64,000 nucleotides of DNA from an uncultured Roseivirga sp. (lineage in GTDB: Bacteria; Bacteroidota; Bacteroidia; Cytophagales; Cyclobacteriaceae). How positions within the stretch are numbered: position 1 is the stretch's first letter; each line of letters begins with the position of its first letter. The notes beneath the pieces are model-generated. The model ran no database searches. It saw nothing but the letters and a program-made list of their open reading frames with translations, and had not been told where the DNA came from. The stretch covers positions 338,184 through 402,183 of the forward strand of contig CANLOY010000005.1 in assembly GCA_947493005.1 (NCBI GenBank), in the 5' to 3' direction. Shown piece by piece: positions 1 through 8,848 of the stretch. A program made the translations under genes and the position numbers.

Positions 1-2
1 TG

Positions 3-347
3 GCTGTAAAGCATAGGCTTGGTACAGCAGAGCTTATTCATCATTCAGACAGAGGCCTACAATACTGTTCATCGGTTTATCAGAAAGAACTAGACAATAG
101 CATGATCATACCTTCAATGACAGATGGATATGACTGTTACCAGAATGCTCTGGCTGAGAGAGTCAATGGCATACTCAAAACAGAGTTCTTAGTTGAGAAA
201 TGTAATAATGGAAAAGATTTGGAGCTGTTGATCAAAGAATCTATTGAAACTTACAATAATTCTAGACCACACCTAAGTCTTAATTATCAAACTCCTAACT
301 TTATACATAACAAAACCCTTGAGGGTATCCCCAAGGGTTCCATTTAA
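3..347 (+). CDS. IS3-family transposase (orfB), C-terminal part
   Basis: This is the 3' end of an integrase-core (rve) transposase; the frame is open from the window edge, so the 5' part is missing. The translated fragment has HHSDRGLQY, which holds the second catalytic Asp of the DDE triad, and ALAERVNGILKTEF, which holds the catalytic Glu. It also has the usual family ending with YNNSRPHLSLNYQTP. In the family the enzyme cuts and joins IS ends and is often made by frameshifting between orfA and orfB. The stop lies 13 bp before the proposed terminal repeat, as expected for IS3 elements. Family assignment is firm; subgroup is not. Confidence 0.92.
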   Translation, partial: AVKHRLGTAELIHHSDRGLQYCSSVYQKELDNSMIIPSMTDGYDCYQNALAERVNGILKTEFLVEKCNNGKDLELLIKESIETYNNSRPHLSLNYQTPNFIHNKTLEGIPKGSI

Positions 348-360
348 ATCTATTTAAAAA

Positions 361-386
361 CCGTCAACTTATTTCAGGACGGGTCA
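361..386 (+). repeat. Right terminal inverted repeat of the IS3 element
   Basis: This 26-bp segment sits just downstream of the transposase stop and ends in CA. Read from the outside in, it begins TGACCCGTCCTGAAATAAG, resembling IS3-family termini. The partner repeat is outside the window. Confidence 0.7.
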
Positions 387-479
387 TTAAAATAACAGAA
401 TCAGAGCGATAACAAGAAGCAGTAAGAATAACTCAAATTGCTTCGAGACTTTTTGTATCGCCTTTGAAATATAGTTCAT
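387..479 (-). CDS. Possible 30-residue membrane peptide at the IS junction
   Basis: A short reading frame has a polar N-terminus (MNYISKAIQKVSKQFE) and a hydrophobic C-terminal helix (LFLLLLVIALILLF). Its stop codon occupies 387-389, immediately next to the IS terminal repeat, so the stop may lie in the target duplication. The original frame may have been longer and been cut by the insertion, or the IS may have landed exactly at its end. It is not recognised as a known family. The frame can be extended upstream to 593, but the extension is low-complexity and less likely. Coding status is uncertain. Confidence 0.3.
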   Translation of the reverse strand: MNYISKAIQKVSKQFELFLLLLVIALILLF

Positions 480-555
480 GACTAAATTATTTTGGTTGAA
501 TTGTGATCTGTGACAAAGTGCGTGTGTATGTGTTAACATACTTGTTAAGAGAATA

Positions 556-576
556 GGGGCCACCTTATGTGGCCCC
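556..576. other. Perfect 8-bp hairpin in the IS-rny gap
   Basis: GGGGCCAC and GTGGCCCC pair perfectly around a 5-nt loop. No T-run follows on either strand, so it is not a classical terminator. The 348-772 gap otherwise holds the IS end, the possible small peptide and the rny terminator; no other gene is seen in it. Confidence 0.45.
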
Positions 577-716
577 ATATCCAAGAGACTCAACTAAATC
601 AGACTACTATTGAATCTTTACTGACTATTTCAAAGTTGGCGGTTTATCAGTTAGGCGACAATACCTACTTTTGGGTATTTTTTGAGAAAATTGAAAGTTT
701 TTTAGATTCCAGAATC

Positions 717-751
717 TAAAAAAGCGAAAGCTCTATCGAACTTTCGCTTTT
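717..751 (-). terminator. Rho-independent terminator after rny
   Basis: A 10-bp stem (721-730 with 741-750, AAAGCGAAAG and its complement) is followed on the minus strand by a T-run. It lies about 20 nt beyond the rny stop. A T-tract on the plus side means it could work in both directions. Confidence 0.85.
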
Positions 752-772
752 CTAATAGTAAGTCTTTATGTC

Positions 773-2338
773 CTATTTTGCGTAATTGACCGCTCTCATT
801 TCCCGAATAACAGTAACCTTGATTTGGCCCGGGTACTGCATCTCTTTTTCGATTTTCTGAGAAATATCAAATGATAACTGTCCTGCTTTTGAGTCTGTTA
901 CTGATTCGGCATCTACCATTACTCTTAACTCGCGCCCTGCCTGGATTGCATAGCATTTGTTAACGCCATCAAAGCTTAGTGCAAGGTTCTCAAGATCTTT
1001 CAAGCGCTTGATATAAGACTCCATCACTTCTCTTCTAGCACCAGGCCTGGCGCCAGATATGGCGTCACAAGCTTGAACTAGTGGAGAGATCATTGAAGTC
1101 ATTTCTACCTCATCGTGGTGGGCACCTATAGCATTGCATACTTCGGGGTGCTCCTTGTATTTCTTAGCCAGCTCCATACCTAATACTGCATGAGGTAATT
1201 CGGGCTCTTCTGGCCAGACTTTTCCAATATCATGAAGAAGACCTGCTCTTTTAGCCCGCTTTGCATTAAGTCCTAATTCTGAAGCCATTGTAGAGCATAG
1301 ATTGGCTACTTCTCTGGAGTGCTGTAATAGATTTTGACCATAAGAAGACCTGAAACGCATACGGCCAACCATCTTGATTAGTTCAGGATGTAGGCCATGA
1401 ATTCCTAAATCAATTACAGTCCTTTCACCGATTTCTGAAATTTCTTCTTCAATGTTCTTGGTCGTCTTTGATACAATCTCCTCAATTCTTGCAGGGTGTA
1501 TTCTTCCATCTGTTACGAGCCTGTGTAGAGAAAGTCTTGCAATTTCTCTTCTTACCGGATCAAAGCCAGAAATGATAATAGCTTCTGGTGTATCGTCTAC
1601 AATAATTTCTACTCCAGTAGCGGCTTCTAGAGCTCTAATGTTACGTCCTTCACGCCCAATTATCTTACCCTTAACATCATCATTTTCAATGTTGAAAATT
1701 GAAACGCAGTTTTCAATGGCGTGCTCAGTAGCAGTTCTTTGAATCGATTCTATGACAATCTTTTTAGCTTCTTTAGCTCCTGATAGCTTGGCTTCATCTA
1801 TGATATCTTTTACCAGAGCTGAGGCTTTTGATTCAGCCTCATCTTTAAGGGTTTCCATGAGTTGTTCTCTAGCTTCGTCAGCAGATAAATTGGCGACCTT
1901 CTCCAGTGCTTTTACTTTGGCCTCAACTTTACTTTCAAGCTCATCTTTTCTTTTCTTTACAATCTCCAGTTGTGCCTCAACATTTTCGCGAAGGCTGTCT
2001 ACTTCAGCTTCTTTTCTATTGATTTCTTCAAGCTGCTTAGATACTTTGGACTCTCTTTGTTTGAGCTTGTTCTCATTGGAAATTATTTGATTTTTCTTTC
2101 GATTAGCTTCGTCTTCAAAGTCGGCTTTTATCTTGAGGTACTTCTCTTTAGCTTCAAGGATCTTATCCTTTTTGATGCTTTCAGCCGTGATTTCAGCTTC
2201 CTTTATCAGTAGCTTTCCCTTTTCATCAAGTTCTGACAAGACTTTTTTATTAGCCTTTTGAAGCACAATTCGGCCTAAAAAAACGCCAATGGCTAATGCG
2301 GCAACGCCAGTCAGTATTAGTGTAAGTGTATCTCCCAT
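773..2338 (-). CDS. rny: Ribonuclease Y
   Basis: This is a membrane-anchored endoribonuclease that starts mRNA decay. The 521 residues match the family length. Seen in order: an N-terminal transmembrane helix (about residues 6-25), a long coiled coil rich in Lys and Glu (about 30-190), a KH RNA-binding domain with [10 protein letters not shown] (224-233), and an HD phosphohydrolase domain with His340 and the LLHDIGK motif (His369, Asp370). It is the last gene of a minus-strand run pheT, coiled-coil protein, zapA, rny, and is followed by a strong terminator. The ATG start at 2338 places the membrane anchor at the very N-terminus, as expected. Confidence 0.97.
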   Translation of the reverse strand: MGDTLTLILTGVAALAIGVFLGRIVLQKANKKVLSELDEKGKLLIKEAEITAESIKKDKILEAKEKYLKIKADFEDEANRKKNQIISNENKLKQRESKVSKQLEEINRKEAEVDSLRENVEAQLEIVKKRKDELESKVEAKVKALEKVANLSADEAREQLMETLKDEAESKASALVKDIIDEAKLSGAKEAKKIVIESIQRTATEHAIENCVSIFNIENDDVKGKIIGREGRNIRALEAATGVEIIVDDTPEAIIISGFDPVRREIARLSLHRLVTDGRIHPARIEEIVSKTTKNIEEEISEIGERTVIDLGIHGLHPELIKMVGRMRFRSSYGQNLLQHSREVANLCSTMASELGLNAKRAKRAGLLHDIGKVWPEEPELPHAVLGMELAKKYKEHPEVCNAIGAHHDEVEMTSMISPLVQACDAISGARPGARREVMESYIKRLKDLENLALSFDGVNKCYAIQAGRELRVMVDAESVTDSKAGQLSFDISQKIEKEMQYPGQIKVTVIREMRAVNYAK

Positions 2339-2387
2339 AGGTGTATATCATCTATGTAGAGCGGAAAAATCGAGAAGAAACGGAGTT

Positions 2388-2675
2388 TTAAGAGAGGGAT
2401 TCTTTGATCATTTGATTTAGTGATTCAATTCTATCTTCTGAAGAACTGTCAACAGCGCTTGAAGATTCGTCACTTTTTAATTTGTCAACCATGCAGTCGA
2501 AAGCGACCATGGCCAGCAAATCTTCTTTGTCGTCTATACCGAACTTACTTCGATAAGATTTTAGTCGATCATTTATGTATTTGCCTGCATTGCGTACCCT
2601 TTCCTCTTCGTCCGGTTTCACCTTCATTGGGTACTCGCGGTCTCCTATTTTTAATTTTACTGATAGAAGATCCAT
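2388..2675 (-). CDS. zapA: Cell division protein ZapA
   Basis: ZapA binds FtsZ and promotes bundling of the division ring. The 95-residue protein has the family layout: an N-terminal FtsZ-binding head (VKLKIGDREYPMKV, with the YINDRLKSY segment) and a C-terminal helix that forms the coiled-coil tetramer. The ATG start lies 12 nt after the stop of the upstream coiled-coil gene, and rny follows 49 nt later, so the genes are probably co-transcribed. The very small size makes sequence-only assignment slightly less certain than for larger enzymes, but the fit is good. Confidence 0.88.
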   Translation of the reverse strand: MDLLSVKLKIGDREYPMKVKPDEEERVRNAGKYINDRLKSYRSKFGIDDKEDLLAMVAFDCMVDKLKSDESSSAVDSSSEDRIESLNQMIKESLS

Positions 2676-2687
2676 TTATTTATTGGC

Positions 2688-2981
2688 TTAGCTCAAGTGT
2701 GCAATACACCTGTCTATCTCTTTAATGTACTCGTTTAATTTATGTTTCAACTCAGTAGATTCTTCCTTCTCTACTGTAGTGCTTGATACAATTTTAGCGA
2801 TTTTATACTGATTTTGAAAATCAGTTAATTGGCGTTTAAGGCCTTCTACTTCTTCTTGAAGTAGATTATTTTTTAACTGCAATTGATCTTTAGCTTCTTT
2901 TTCGCTGTTATGCGCTCTAATGAGGCTTTTAATGTTGTTTTCCAGACTTTGAAGTTTTGTATCAATTGTTTCAGTTGCCAT
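2688..2981 (-). CDS. Small coiled-coil protein between pheT and zapA
   Basis: These 97 residues are predicted to be mostly helical coiled coil, with many Leu, Lys, Glu and Gln and no signal peptide or membrane helix. The start codon overlaps the pheT stop (TAATG), which suggests translational coupling. The place directly before zapA makes a role in division-ring assembly plausible, like the coiled-coil partner ZapB, but that is inference from position and shape only. Sequence identity to ZapB cannot be claimed from the sequence alone. Confidence 0.75.
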   Translation of the reverse strand: MATETIDTKLQSLENNIKSLIRAHNSEKEAKDQLQLKNNLLQEEVEGLKRQLTDFQNQYKIAKIVSSTTVEKEESTELKHKLNEYIKEIDRCIAHLS

Positions 2982-5395
2982 TATTTTCTGATTATTGCAC
3001 CAAGTTCTTTTTCAAAACCTTGCATCAACCGGTTCATTGTTTTGTCAATAACCTTGTCGGTCAATGTTTTTTCCTGGTCTTGTAAATAGAAACTTACCGC
3101 ATATGCCTTTTGGTTTTTCTCAATTTTATCACCTTCGTAAACATCAAAGACAGCAGTTTTTGTGATCAACTGTCTTTCCAATTTTAAAGCCAGTTTTCTA
3201 ATCTGGTCAAAATTAATGGCTTTGTCAACAACTAATGATAAGTCTCGCTTTACTTCAGGGAATTTAGATATCGGTTTAAAGTCCATATCGAGTACATATA
3301 GGGATTTCATAAAGTCCCAATCGAAGTCTGCCATGAATACTTCCTGGCTGATGTTATTTTTACTGACAATGGCAGGGTTGAGCTTACCTAAACTAACTAA
3401 TGGTTTTTTTCCAGTTGATATGGTTAGTCCATACGCGAAAAGGTCGCTTTGAACATCAGCGGTTTCATATTGTTCAATTCCAAACTTATTCAATAACTGA
3501 CTTATTACCTGAAGCAGGTCATGGTATTGAATAGGTCTTTGTTTCTCTAACCAGTTTTCAGTCTGGCTTTCCCCGGTAATGAAAATAGTTAGTTTTTCAC
3601 GCTCTTTGTACTTTTCATTTACTTTATGATACGTTCTTCCAAATTCAAACAGACTGAGATTTGTTTGTCTCCGTTTAATGTTCCTGTCAATAACCTCTAA
3701 TCCATTGAATGCAAGGCTTTGACGCATTACATTCAGATCTTCGCTAAGGTAATTAAGGATACGAACATCTTCATCACTATTAATGCTTTCGGTACTTTCA
3801 GCATAGTTATGCTTTGTGAGCGAGTTGGTTACGATTTCATTATAGCCGGCTCCCATAAGTAGTCTGGAGATTTCCATTTGAATAGCATCAGCATCTCTTT
3901 TTGGAAATTCAGACAGGAACGTGCTGCTTAGCGTATCATCTAGCGCAATGTTATTATAGCCATAGATTCTAAGTACCTCTTCAGTAATATCGGCTTCTCT
4001 TTGTACGTCTACACGGTATGGAGGAACAACTGCTGTGAACCCTTGGTCATCCTCATTCTGGACAGAGATGTCCAGGTTGGTAAGGATTTCTTTAATCGTT
4101 TCTTTATTTAAATCTTTTCCAATTAACGAATTGACTTTATTATACTTTACAGGCACAATAAAATCAGAAACAGGCTTAGGATATATATCGGTGATATCGG
4201 ATGTTATTTTTCCTCCTGCTACTTCCTGGATAAGCAGGGCAGCATATTTGAGGGCATAAACAGTAATGTTTGGATCTGTTCCTCTTTCATATCTAAAGCT
4301 TGCATCAGTTTTTAGCTGATGTGTTTGTGCGGTTTTCCTTACATAATCTGGAGAGAAGTATGCACTTTCGAGGAAAATTTCTGTAGTTGTTTCGTTAACA
4401 CCTGACTTTATTCCACCAAATACACCTGCTATGCACATGCCATCTTCCTGGTTACAGATCATAAGGTCATGTGCAGACAGGCTCCTTTCTTTTTCATCAA
4501 GTGTTGTGAATTTTGTGCCTTGAGGCATGGTCTTAACAATCACCTGATTACCTGTAATGGCTTTTGCATCAAAAGCGTGCATAGGTTGACCAAGACTATG
4601 GAGAACATAGTTGGTGACATCAACAACATTGTTGGTAGGTGCTATTCCAATGGCATTGAGTTTGGTTTTGAGCCATTCGGGAGATTCTGAGACTTTAACA
4701 CCAGAAATGGTTAACGCAGAGTACCTCGGACAGGCTTCCGTGTTTTCAACTGTAACCTGAATAGCATTATCAGCACTGTCAACCTTGAATTGGTCTACAG
4801 GAGGCATAGTGATCTCTCTTTTAAATAAAGCCTTCAAGTCTCTTGCTGTTCCCAAGTGGGAGGCTGCATCTGCTCTGTTTGGCGTAAGACCAATTTCGTA
4901 GACAAAATCAGATTCAAGGTTAAAATAATTAGCAGCAGGAGTTCCATTAGGTAAATCTGTATCCAAGACCAATATGCCCTCATGAGATTGCCCTAAGCCT
5001 ATTTCATCTTCGGCACAAATCATTCCCTGAGATAGTTCACCCCTGATTTTGGCTTTCTTAATTTTAAAAGGCTCACCAGAAGTTGGGTATAACATTGCAT
5101 TGACTGTAGCAATAATTACTTTTTGTCCTGCTGCAACATTTGGAGCTCCACATACAATTGGAGATGGCTCTTCTGTACCAATGTCAACAGTGGTAACACT
5201 GAGTTTATCAGCATTTGGGTGTTTCTCGCAAGTTAGCACCTCGCCAATCACTAAGCCTCTAAGTCCTCCTTTTACGCTTTCAACTTCTTCAAGCCCTTCA
5301 ACTTCAAGTCCGCCATGTGTCAAAAGGTCTCCTATTTCTTTTGGAGATTCAGGTAATTCAATGTATTGCTTAAGCCAATTAAGGGAAATCTTCAT
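2981..5395 (-). CDS. pheT: Phenylalanine--tRNA ligase beta subunit
   Basis: This is the beta subunit of the alpha2-beta2 enzyme that charges tRNA-Phe. It has 804 residues, the usual bacterial length. Seen: an N-terminal tRNA-binding (EMAP/OB-like) domain (about 40-155, with GEVLTCEKHPNADKLSV), the B3/B4 editing domain (about 210-395), the B5 domain (about 400-480), the catalytic-like core, and the C-terminal ferredoxin-fold anticodon-binding domain (about 710-804, FPEVKRDLSLVVD). The alpha subunit gene pheS is not in the window. A TAnnTTTG-type promoter box lies 31 nt upstream of the ATG. Confidence 0.97.
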   Translation of the reverse strand: MKISLNWLKQYIELPESPKEIGDLLTHGGLEVEGLEEVESVKGGLRGLVIGEVLTCEKHPNADKLSVTTVDIGTEEPSPIVCGAPNVAAGQKVIIATVNAMLYPTSGEPFKIKKAKIRGELSQGMICAEDEIGLGQSHEGILVLDTDLPNGTPAANYFNLESDFVYEIGLTPNRADAASHLGTARDLKALFKREITMPPVDQFKVDSADNAIQVTVENTEACPRYSALTISGVKVSESPEWLKTKLNAIGIAPTNNVVDVTNYVLHSLGQPMHAFDAKAITGNQVIVKTMPQGTKFTTLDEKERSLSAHDLMICNQEDGMCIAGVFGGIKSGVNETTTEIFLESAYFSPDYVRKTAQTHQLKTDASFRYERGTDPNITVYALKYAALLIQEVAGGKITSDITDIYPKPVSDFIVPVKYNKVNSLIGKDLNKETIKEILTNLDISVQNEDDQGFTAVVPPYRVDVQREADITEEVLRIYGYNNIALDDTLSSTFLSEFPKRDADAIQMEISRLLMGAGYNEIVTNSLTKHNYAESTESINSDEDVRILNYLSEDLNVMRQSLAFNGLEVIDRNIKRRQTNLSLFEFGRTYHKVNEKYKEREKLTIFITGESQTENWLEKQRPIQYHDLLQVISQLLNKFGIEQYETADVQSDLFAYGLTISTGKKPLVSLGKLNPAIVSKNNISQEVFMADFDWDFMKSLYVLDMDFKPISKFPEVKRDLSLVVDKAINFDQIRKLALKLERQLITKTAVFDVYEGDKIEKNQKAYAVSFYLQDQEKTLTDKVIDKTMNRLMQGFEKELGAIIRK

Positions 5396-5426
5396 TAATC
5401 TGGAATTGCTCTTTTATACAGAAAGC

Positions 5427-5434
5427 CAAAATTA
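5427..5434 (-). promoter_or_regulatory. Putative -7 promoter box of the pheT operon
   Basis: On the minus strand this reads TAATTTTG, matching the Bacteroidota consensus TAnnTTTG. It lies 31 nt upstream of the pheT ATG. No TTG is present at the preferred 19-nt spacing, so the call is tentative. Confidence 0.45.
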
Positions 5435-5460
5435 AGGATTTAGCTTTTGCAATTATCTCT

Positions 5461-6078
5461 TTAGTCAATTTTATAAAGCTTTTCGCCTGCGTTTACTGCA
5501 ACGTTCAATAGGTTTTCCCTTGGAGGGATCGGGCAACTATAATCGGGATTGTAGTGACAATAAGGGTTATAGGCGGTATTGAAATCTATTGTAACGGCAT
5601 TTGTGTTGCGGTACTGAACGTCAATATATCTGCCGCCACCGTAGGTGTCTACAGCACTGGTTTCATCAGCAAACATTAGAGATAATTTGTTTTGGTCCTT
5701 TTCTTCCCAATCCTGATAAATTATAACTCTTTGTTCAATTCCCTTTAGTTTGAAATCGGCATACGCAAAAGGTATGTACTTGAGTTGTTCTCCGGTAGTT
5801 GAAGGAATGAAAATAGGTTGTTTGTTTTTAATCAAGGTGAGTCTTGCAGTTACTTTGAATGATTCATCAATAGGATAGTAGTTCAACCCTTTAAAACCTT
5901 GCTTGTCTTCTTCAAGTAAAGGGGATGAGTTGGAGAGCATTTGACCATCTTTGTCTTTCCTGTCTGTTTCAATTCTATTTTGATAATCTTCTGTACTTTC
6001 CCCAACTGTAAGGAAGTTTAAAATAGTAACTGCCACTATGGCTATAACTAATATTCCGAAAATAGTATTTCGCTTCAT
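5461..6078 (-). CDS. DUF1684 domain protein, membrane-anchored or secreted
   Basis: The 205-residue protein starts with a hydrophobic helix (about 5-25) that is either a signal anchor or an uncleaved signal. The rest matches DUF1684: the segment TYGGGRYIDVQY, then TIDFNTAYNPYCHYNPDY, then SCPIPPRENLLNVAV near the C-terminus, which is the hallmark of the family. The biochemical function of DUF1684 is unknown. The gene lies between pheT and radC with gaps of 65 and 103 nt and may be transcribed alone. No terminator was seen directly after it. Confidence 0.85.
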   Translation of the reverse strand: MKRNTIFGILVIAIVAVTILNFLTVGESTEDYQNRIETDRKDKDGQMLSNSSPLLEEDKQGFKGLNYYPIDESFKVTARLTLIKNKQPIFIPSTTGEQLKYIPFAYADFKLKGIEQRVIIYQDWEEKDQNKLSLMFADETSAVDTYGGGRYIDVQYRNTNAVTIDFNTAYNPYCHYNPDYSCPIPPRENLLNVAVNAGEKLYKID

Positions 6079-6181
6079 CTGTAAGAGCTTATGGGTGCAC
6101 TGAAAACAATGCGAATTTAGCCCCCATTCAATTGAAAATGAAATATTAATGGGGTGTATCTATTGAAGAAGTTAGCGCTGT

Positions 6182-6871
6182 TTATAGTAAGGATTCGTCA
6201 GCAAAGCTAAAGTAGCCATCATCCCCGTATATAAGGTGATCTAGCACTGGTATTTCGAGTAGTTTTCCAGCTGACACGAGCTTCTCAGTTAACTTTTTGT
6301 CAGCTCGACTTGGTTTCAGATTGCCGCTTGGATGATTATGTATAAGTATGATTCCGCTTGCTAATTCTTCCAGCGCAATTTTAAAAATAACCTTTGGATC
6401 CACGAGGGTACCAGATACCCCTCCTAAACTAACAGCCTTTTTGTTCAGTACTCTGTTACTCCTATTTAGTGTGACAACCCAAAACTGTTCTGTTGGCTGA
6501 TCCATTAAATCTGCAGTCATCAACTGATAAACATCCTGTGAGCTTTGAATCTGTGGCCTGGATTCTCTAAGTGTGAATTTTCTTCTACGACCTAGTTCCA
6601 GAGCACTTACAATGGCAATTGCCTTTGCCTTGCCTATTCCTTTGAACCTAACTAGTTCTTTAATTCCTAGCTTGGCTAATGCATTTAAGTCATTGTCTAC
6701 TGTAGATAGTATGTGTTTGGACAGGTCTACAGCAGTATATTCTTTAGAACCAGACCCTATAAGTATGGCAATGAGCTCGGCATCTGATAATGCTGATTTG
6801 CCTTTGATTTCCAGTTTTTCTCTGGGGCGATCTTCCTTTGCCCATTTGAGTATTTTCAATCTCTTCTCCAT
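6182..6871 (-). CDS. radC: RadC-family JAMM/MPN protein
   Basis: This 229-residue protein is named for DNA repair, but the repair role of the family is doubtful; it carries a JAMM-type metalloprotease fold. Seen: an N-terminal UPF0758 helix-hairpin-helix region (LVRFKGIGKAKAIAIVSALELGRR), then the MPN domain with the zinc motif H178-x-H180-x10-D191 inside HNHPSGNLKPSRAD. The motif is complete. The gene stands alone between rpsT and the DUF1684 gene. The ATG at 6871 gives the standard N-terminus. Confidence 0.94.
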   Translation of the reverse strand: MEKRLKILKWAKEDRPREKLEIKGKSALSDAELIAILIGSGSKEYTAVDLSKHILSTVDNDLNALAKLGIKELVRFKGIGKAKAIAIVSALELGRRRKFTLRESRPQIQSSQDVYQLMTADLMDQPTEQFWVVTLNRSNRVLNKKAVSLGGVSGTLVDPKVIFKIALEELASGIILIHNHPSGNLKPSRADKKLTEKLVSAGKLLEIPVLDHLIYGDDGYFSFADESLL

Positions 6872-6927
6872 TCGGAGCGAAAAGAAGAAATAATTGGATA
6901 AGAGGAGGTAAAAAAATGACCAGATAC

Positions 6928-6960
6928 AAAAAAAGCCGAATCAGAGTATGATCCGGCTTT
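6928..6960 (-). terminator. Rho-independent terminator after rpsT
   Basis: A 12-bp stem with one mismatch (6932-6943 with 6949-6960) around a 5-nt loop is followed on the minus strand by a T-run. It lies 22 nt after the rpsT stop. Confidence 0.85.
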
Positions 6961-6982
6961 CGAATTTTTTCTATTAAGGCTA

Positions 6983-7234
6983 TTACAAGCTGTTCACAAG
7001 TTTAGTAAGCTTAGACTTGTTATTAGCTGCCTTGTTTTTATGAATAATATTTCTTTTAGCAAGCTTGTCGAGCATGCTGATTACTTTCTTTAAAAGCTCT
7101 TGAGCTTCACCTTTATCAGTAGTGCCTCTCAATCTCTTGATATAAGTACGAGTAGTTTTGCTCTGATATCTGTTTCTCAAACGCTTAGCTTCGTTTGATC
7201 TGATTCTTTTTAATGCTGACTTATGATTTGCCAT
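6983..7234 (-). CDS. rpsT: 30S ribosomal protein S20
   Basis: This 83-residue, very basic protein binds 16S rRNA during assembly of the small subunit. It has the family's start (MANHKSALKRIRSNEAKR) and the later RNIIHKNKAANNKSKL segment. It is a single-gene unit: a consensus promoter lies just upstream and a terminator just downstream. Confidence 0.97.
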   Translation of the reverse strand: MANHKSALKRIRSNEAKRLRNRYQSKTTRTYIKRLRGTTDKGEAQELLKKVISMLDKLAKRNIIHKNKAANNKSKLTKLVNSL

Positions 7235-7261
7235 TTACTCTATGCTTTCTAAATTGGGATG

Positions 7262-7291
7262 CAAAGATAGGTGTATTTCAAATATTTACAA
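7262..7291 (-). promoter_or_regulatory. Bacteroidota consensus promoter of rpsT
   Basis: On the minus strand a TTG (7291-7289) is separated by exactly 19 nt from TATCTTTG (7269-7262). This is a full match to the TTG-N19-TAnnTTTG promoter of the Bacteroidota sigma-A factor. It lies 27 nt upstream of the rpsT ATG. Confidence 0.8.
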
Positions 7292-7436
7292 AGACTTGTA
7301 ATTAAATTTCATTCATTATTTAAATGCCTGGCTACAAAGCTGCACTTCTTTTTCCTGGATTAGCCTATTGCCATTGGTGAAATTGGTATTACTTTTTTCG
7401 CTGAAATTTCTTAATTTATTATCTAAAGTAAAGATT

Positions 7437-8177
7437 ATGAAGGTTTTAGCGGTAGTTTTCGTCTTGTTTTTCTCTTTAACAATTGGTGCGGACATTAATG
7501 AAACACATTCAATGAGCGCACTGGAGGGGGCTTGGGAAGTAGAAACACAAAATGGACAAGCTCTTGCTCACAGAGGTGTTCTTTTGATTCAGGAACCCTA
7601 TGCTTTTTACACGGAGTTCGATATTGAGAAAAAAGAATTTGTAGGTAGTCAGGGTGGGGCTATTCAGATAATGGGGAATAAAATATCATTTACTTCTGAA
7701 TTTAATACTTGGAACACAGAAGCAATTGGAGATACTTATGATATAACTGCCAGCCTTAGGGCTAACAAGGTTACATTCGAATTTACTGTTAATGGTAGCG
7801 ATGTTAAAATGGTGATGAGGCGTATTGATCATGGGCAGGGTGATTTAGCTGGTGCATGGCGTATTACAGATAGAATGAGGAATGGACAAATGACTGCAAT
7901 GAGGCAAGGCGCCAGAAAAACGATTAAAATGATTACGGGAAGTCGTTTTCAATGGGCAGCCTTTAATCCTGAGACCAAACAATTTTCTGGCACCGGTGGA
8001 GGTACTATAAACTTAAAGGACGGCAAATACTCAGAGCATATTGAGTTTTTCTCCAGAAATTCTGACCGTGTTGGAGCGGATTTAACTTTTAATTATAAAG
8101 TGGAGGGAAACAAATGGGATCATAGCGGTAAAAGTTCCACTGGAAATCCAATCAGAGAAATCTGGACAAAGCAGTAA
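7437..8177 (+). CDS. Secreted protein with two tandem lipocalin-like domains
   Basis: An upstream in-frame ATG exists at 7368, but the one at 7437 gives a clean signal peptide (MKVLAVVFVLFFSLTIGA). The remaining 230 or so residues form two similar halves. The first begins LEGAWEVETQNGQ and the second LAGAWRITDRMRNGQ; each then has an aromatic segment (AFYTEFDIEKKEFVGSQGG and FQWAAFNPETKQFSGTGGG) and a beta-rich end. This is an internal duplication of a small beta-barrel-like domain with the G-x-W start typical of lipocalin-like folds. The exact family and ligand are unknown. It stands alone. Confidence 0.7.
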   Translation: MKVLAVVFVLFFSLTIGADINETHSMSALEGAWEVETQNGQALAHRGVLLIQEPYAFYTEFDIEKKEFVGSQGGAIQIMGNKISFTSEFNTWNTEAIGDTYDITASLRANKVTFEFTVNGSDVKMVMRRIDHGQGDLAGAWRITDRMRNGQMTAMRQGARKTIKMITGSRFQWAAFNPETKQFSGTGGGTINLKDGKYSEHIEFFSRNSDRVGADLTFNYKVEGNKWDHSGKSSTGNPIREIWTKQ

Positions 8178-8339
8178 TTTTCTTTATATCGTTTGAGCTT
8201 TTTTCACTCCCTTACGGGCTATTTGTGGTAGCAATATATTGACTTTCTTGTTTTTTGGCATGGTAATGGATTTACCCACGTCAATGCATTAATAATGGTC
8301 CGGACCTTGGGATGAATTGTAAACATAAATGTCAAGGTT

Positions 8340-8840
8340 ATGAAAAAAGCTTTACTAATAATAATGATACTGTCGTTCGTTGGACTGTCGCCTGAAATGA
8401 TGGCACAGCGTAAAAGGAATGAAGACAGAAGGCCAGGGAGAGAAGAGGCTTTTAGGAATAAAAAGGATGGCCGAAAAAAACAGAAACAGGAAAGATTTAG
8501 GGGGCAAAGAACCCAAAGAGTTGTTGACAGAAGAGTGTATAGGAATACTGGGTGGAGAAACCATGGATATTCAGACACATATGGCTACCCCTCAAGGGTT
8601 TACTATGACTACGATTTCAGAAGAGGAAGAAGAGTTGTTGTTGATAGAAGTTATAGACCGAGTAGACGACATATTTGGGTAGCAGGTCACTGGCGATATA
8701 GTCCTCGATTAGACAGAGATGTATGGGTAAATGGCAGATGGATGGTTAGAAGAGCTAATCACAGGTGGGTGCCTGGTAGATATGAGAGATTCAATGGCAC
8801 TCGAGTTTGGGTAGATGGTTGTTGGACTATATCATATTAG
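8340..8840 (+). CDS. Secreted basic protein with WVxGxW-type repeats
   Basis: A signal peptide (about residues 1-22, ending MMAQ) is followed by a strongly basic Arg/Lys-rich stretch and a Tyr/Arg-rich middle. The C-terminal third has four copies of a short aromatic repeat: IWVAGHW, VWVNGRW, RWVPGRY and VWVDGCW. This resembles the YXWGXW / WXXGXWX repeat families of secreted proteins, whose function is not known. The basic charge and aromatic repeats suggest binding to an anionic surface polymer, but that is speculation. A terminator follows directly. Confidence 0.7.
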   Translation: MKKALLIIMILSFVGLSPEMMAQRKRNEDRRPGREEAFRNKKDGRKKQKQERFRGQRTQRVVDRRVYRNTGWRNHGYSDTYGYPSRVYYDYDFRRGRRVVVDRSYRPSRRHIWVAGHWRYSPRLDRDVWVNGRWMVRRANHRWVPGRYERFNGTRVWVDGCWTISY

Positions 8841-8848
8841 ATAAAAGG

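Larger units (their letters stand above)
1..386 (+). mobile_element. IS3-family insertion sequence, right end only
   Basis: The left edge of the window lies inside an insertion sequence. Seen: the 3' part of a DDE transposase gene, then a 26-bp sequence ending in CA (361-386) that looks like the right terminal inverted repeat. Its reverse complement begins TGACCCGTCC, in keeping with the TG...CA ends of IS3-family elements. The left end, orfA and the first catalytic Asp lie outside the window, so completeness and activity cannot be judged. Target duplication would start at position 387 (TTA or TTAA) but cannot be confirmed from one side. Confidence 0.85.

Noticed and set aside
387..593. 68-residue version of the small membrane frame
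   Set aside because: The upstream 38 residues cover the palindromic 556-576 hairpin and are low in coding character; the 30-residue version is preferred, with low confidence.
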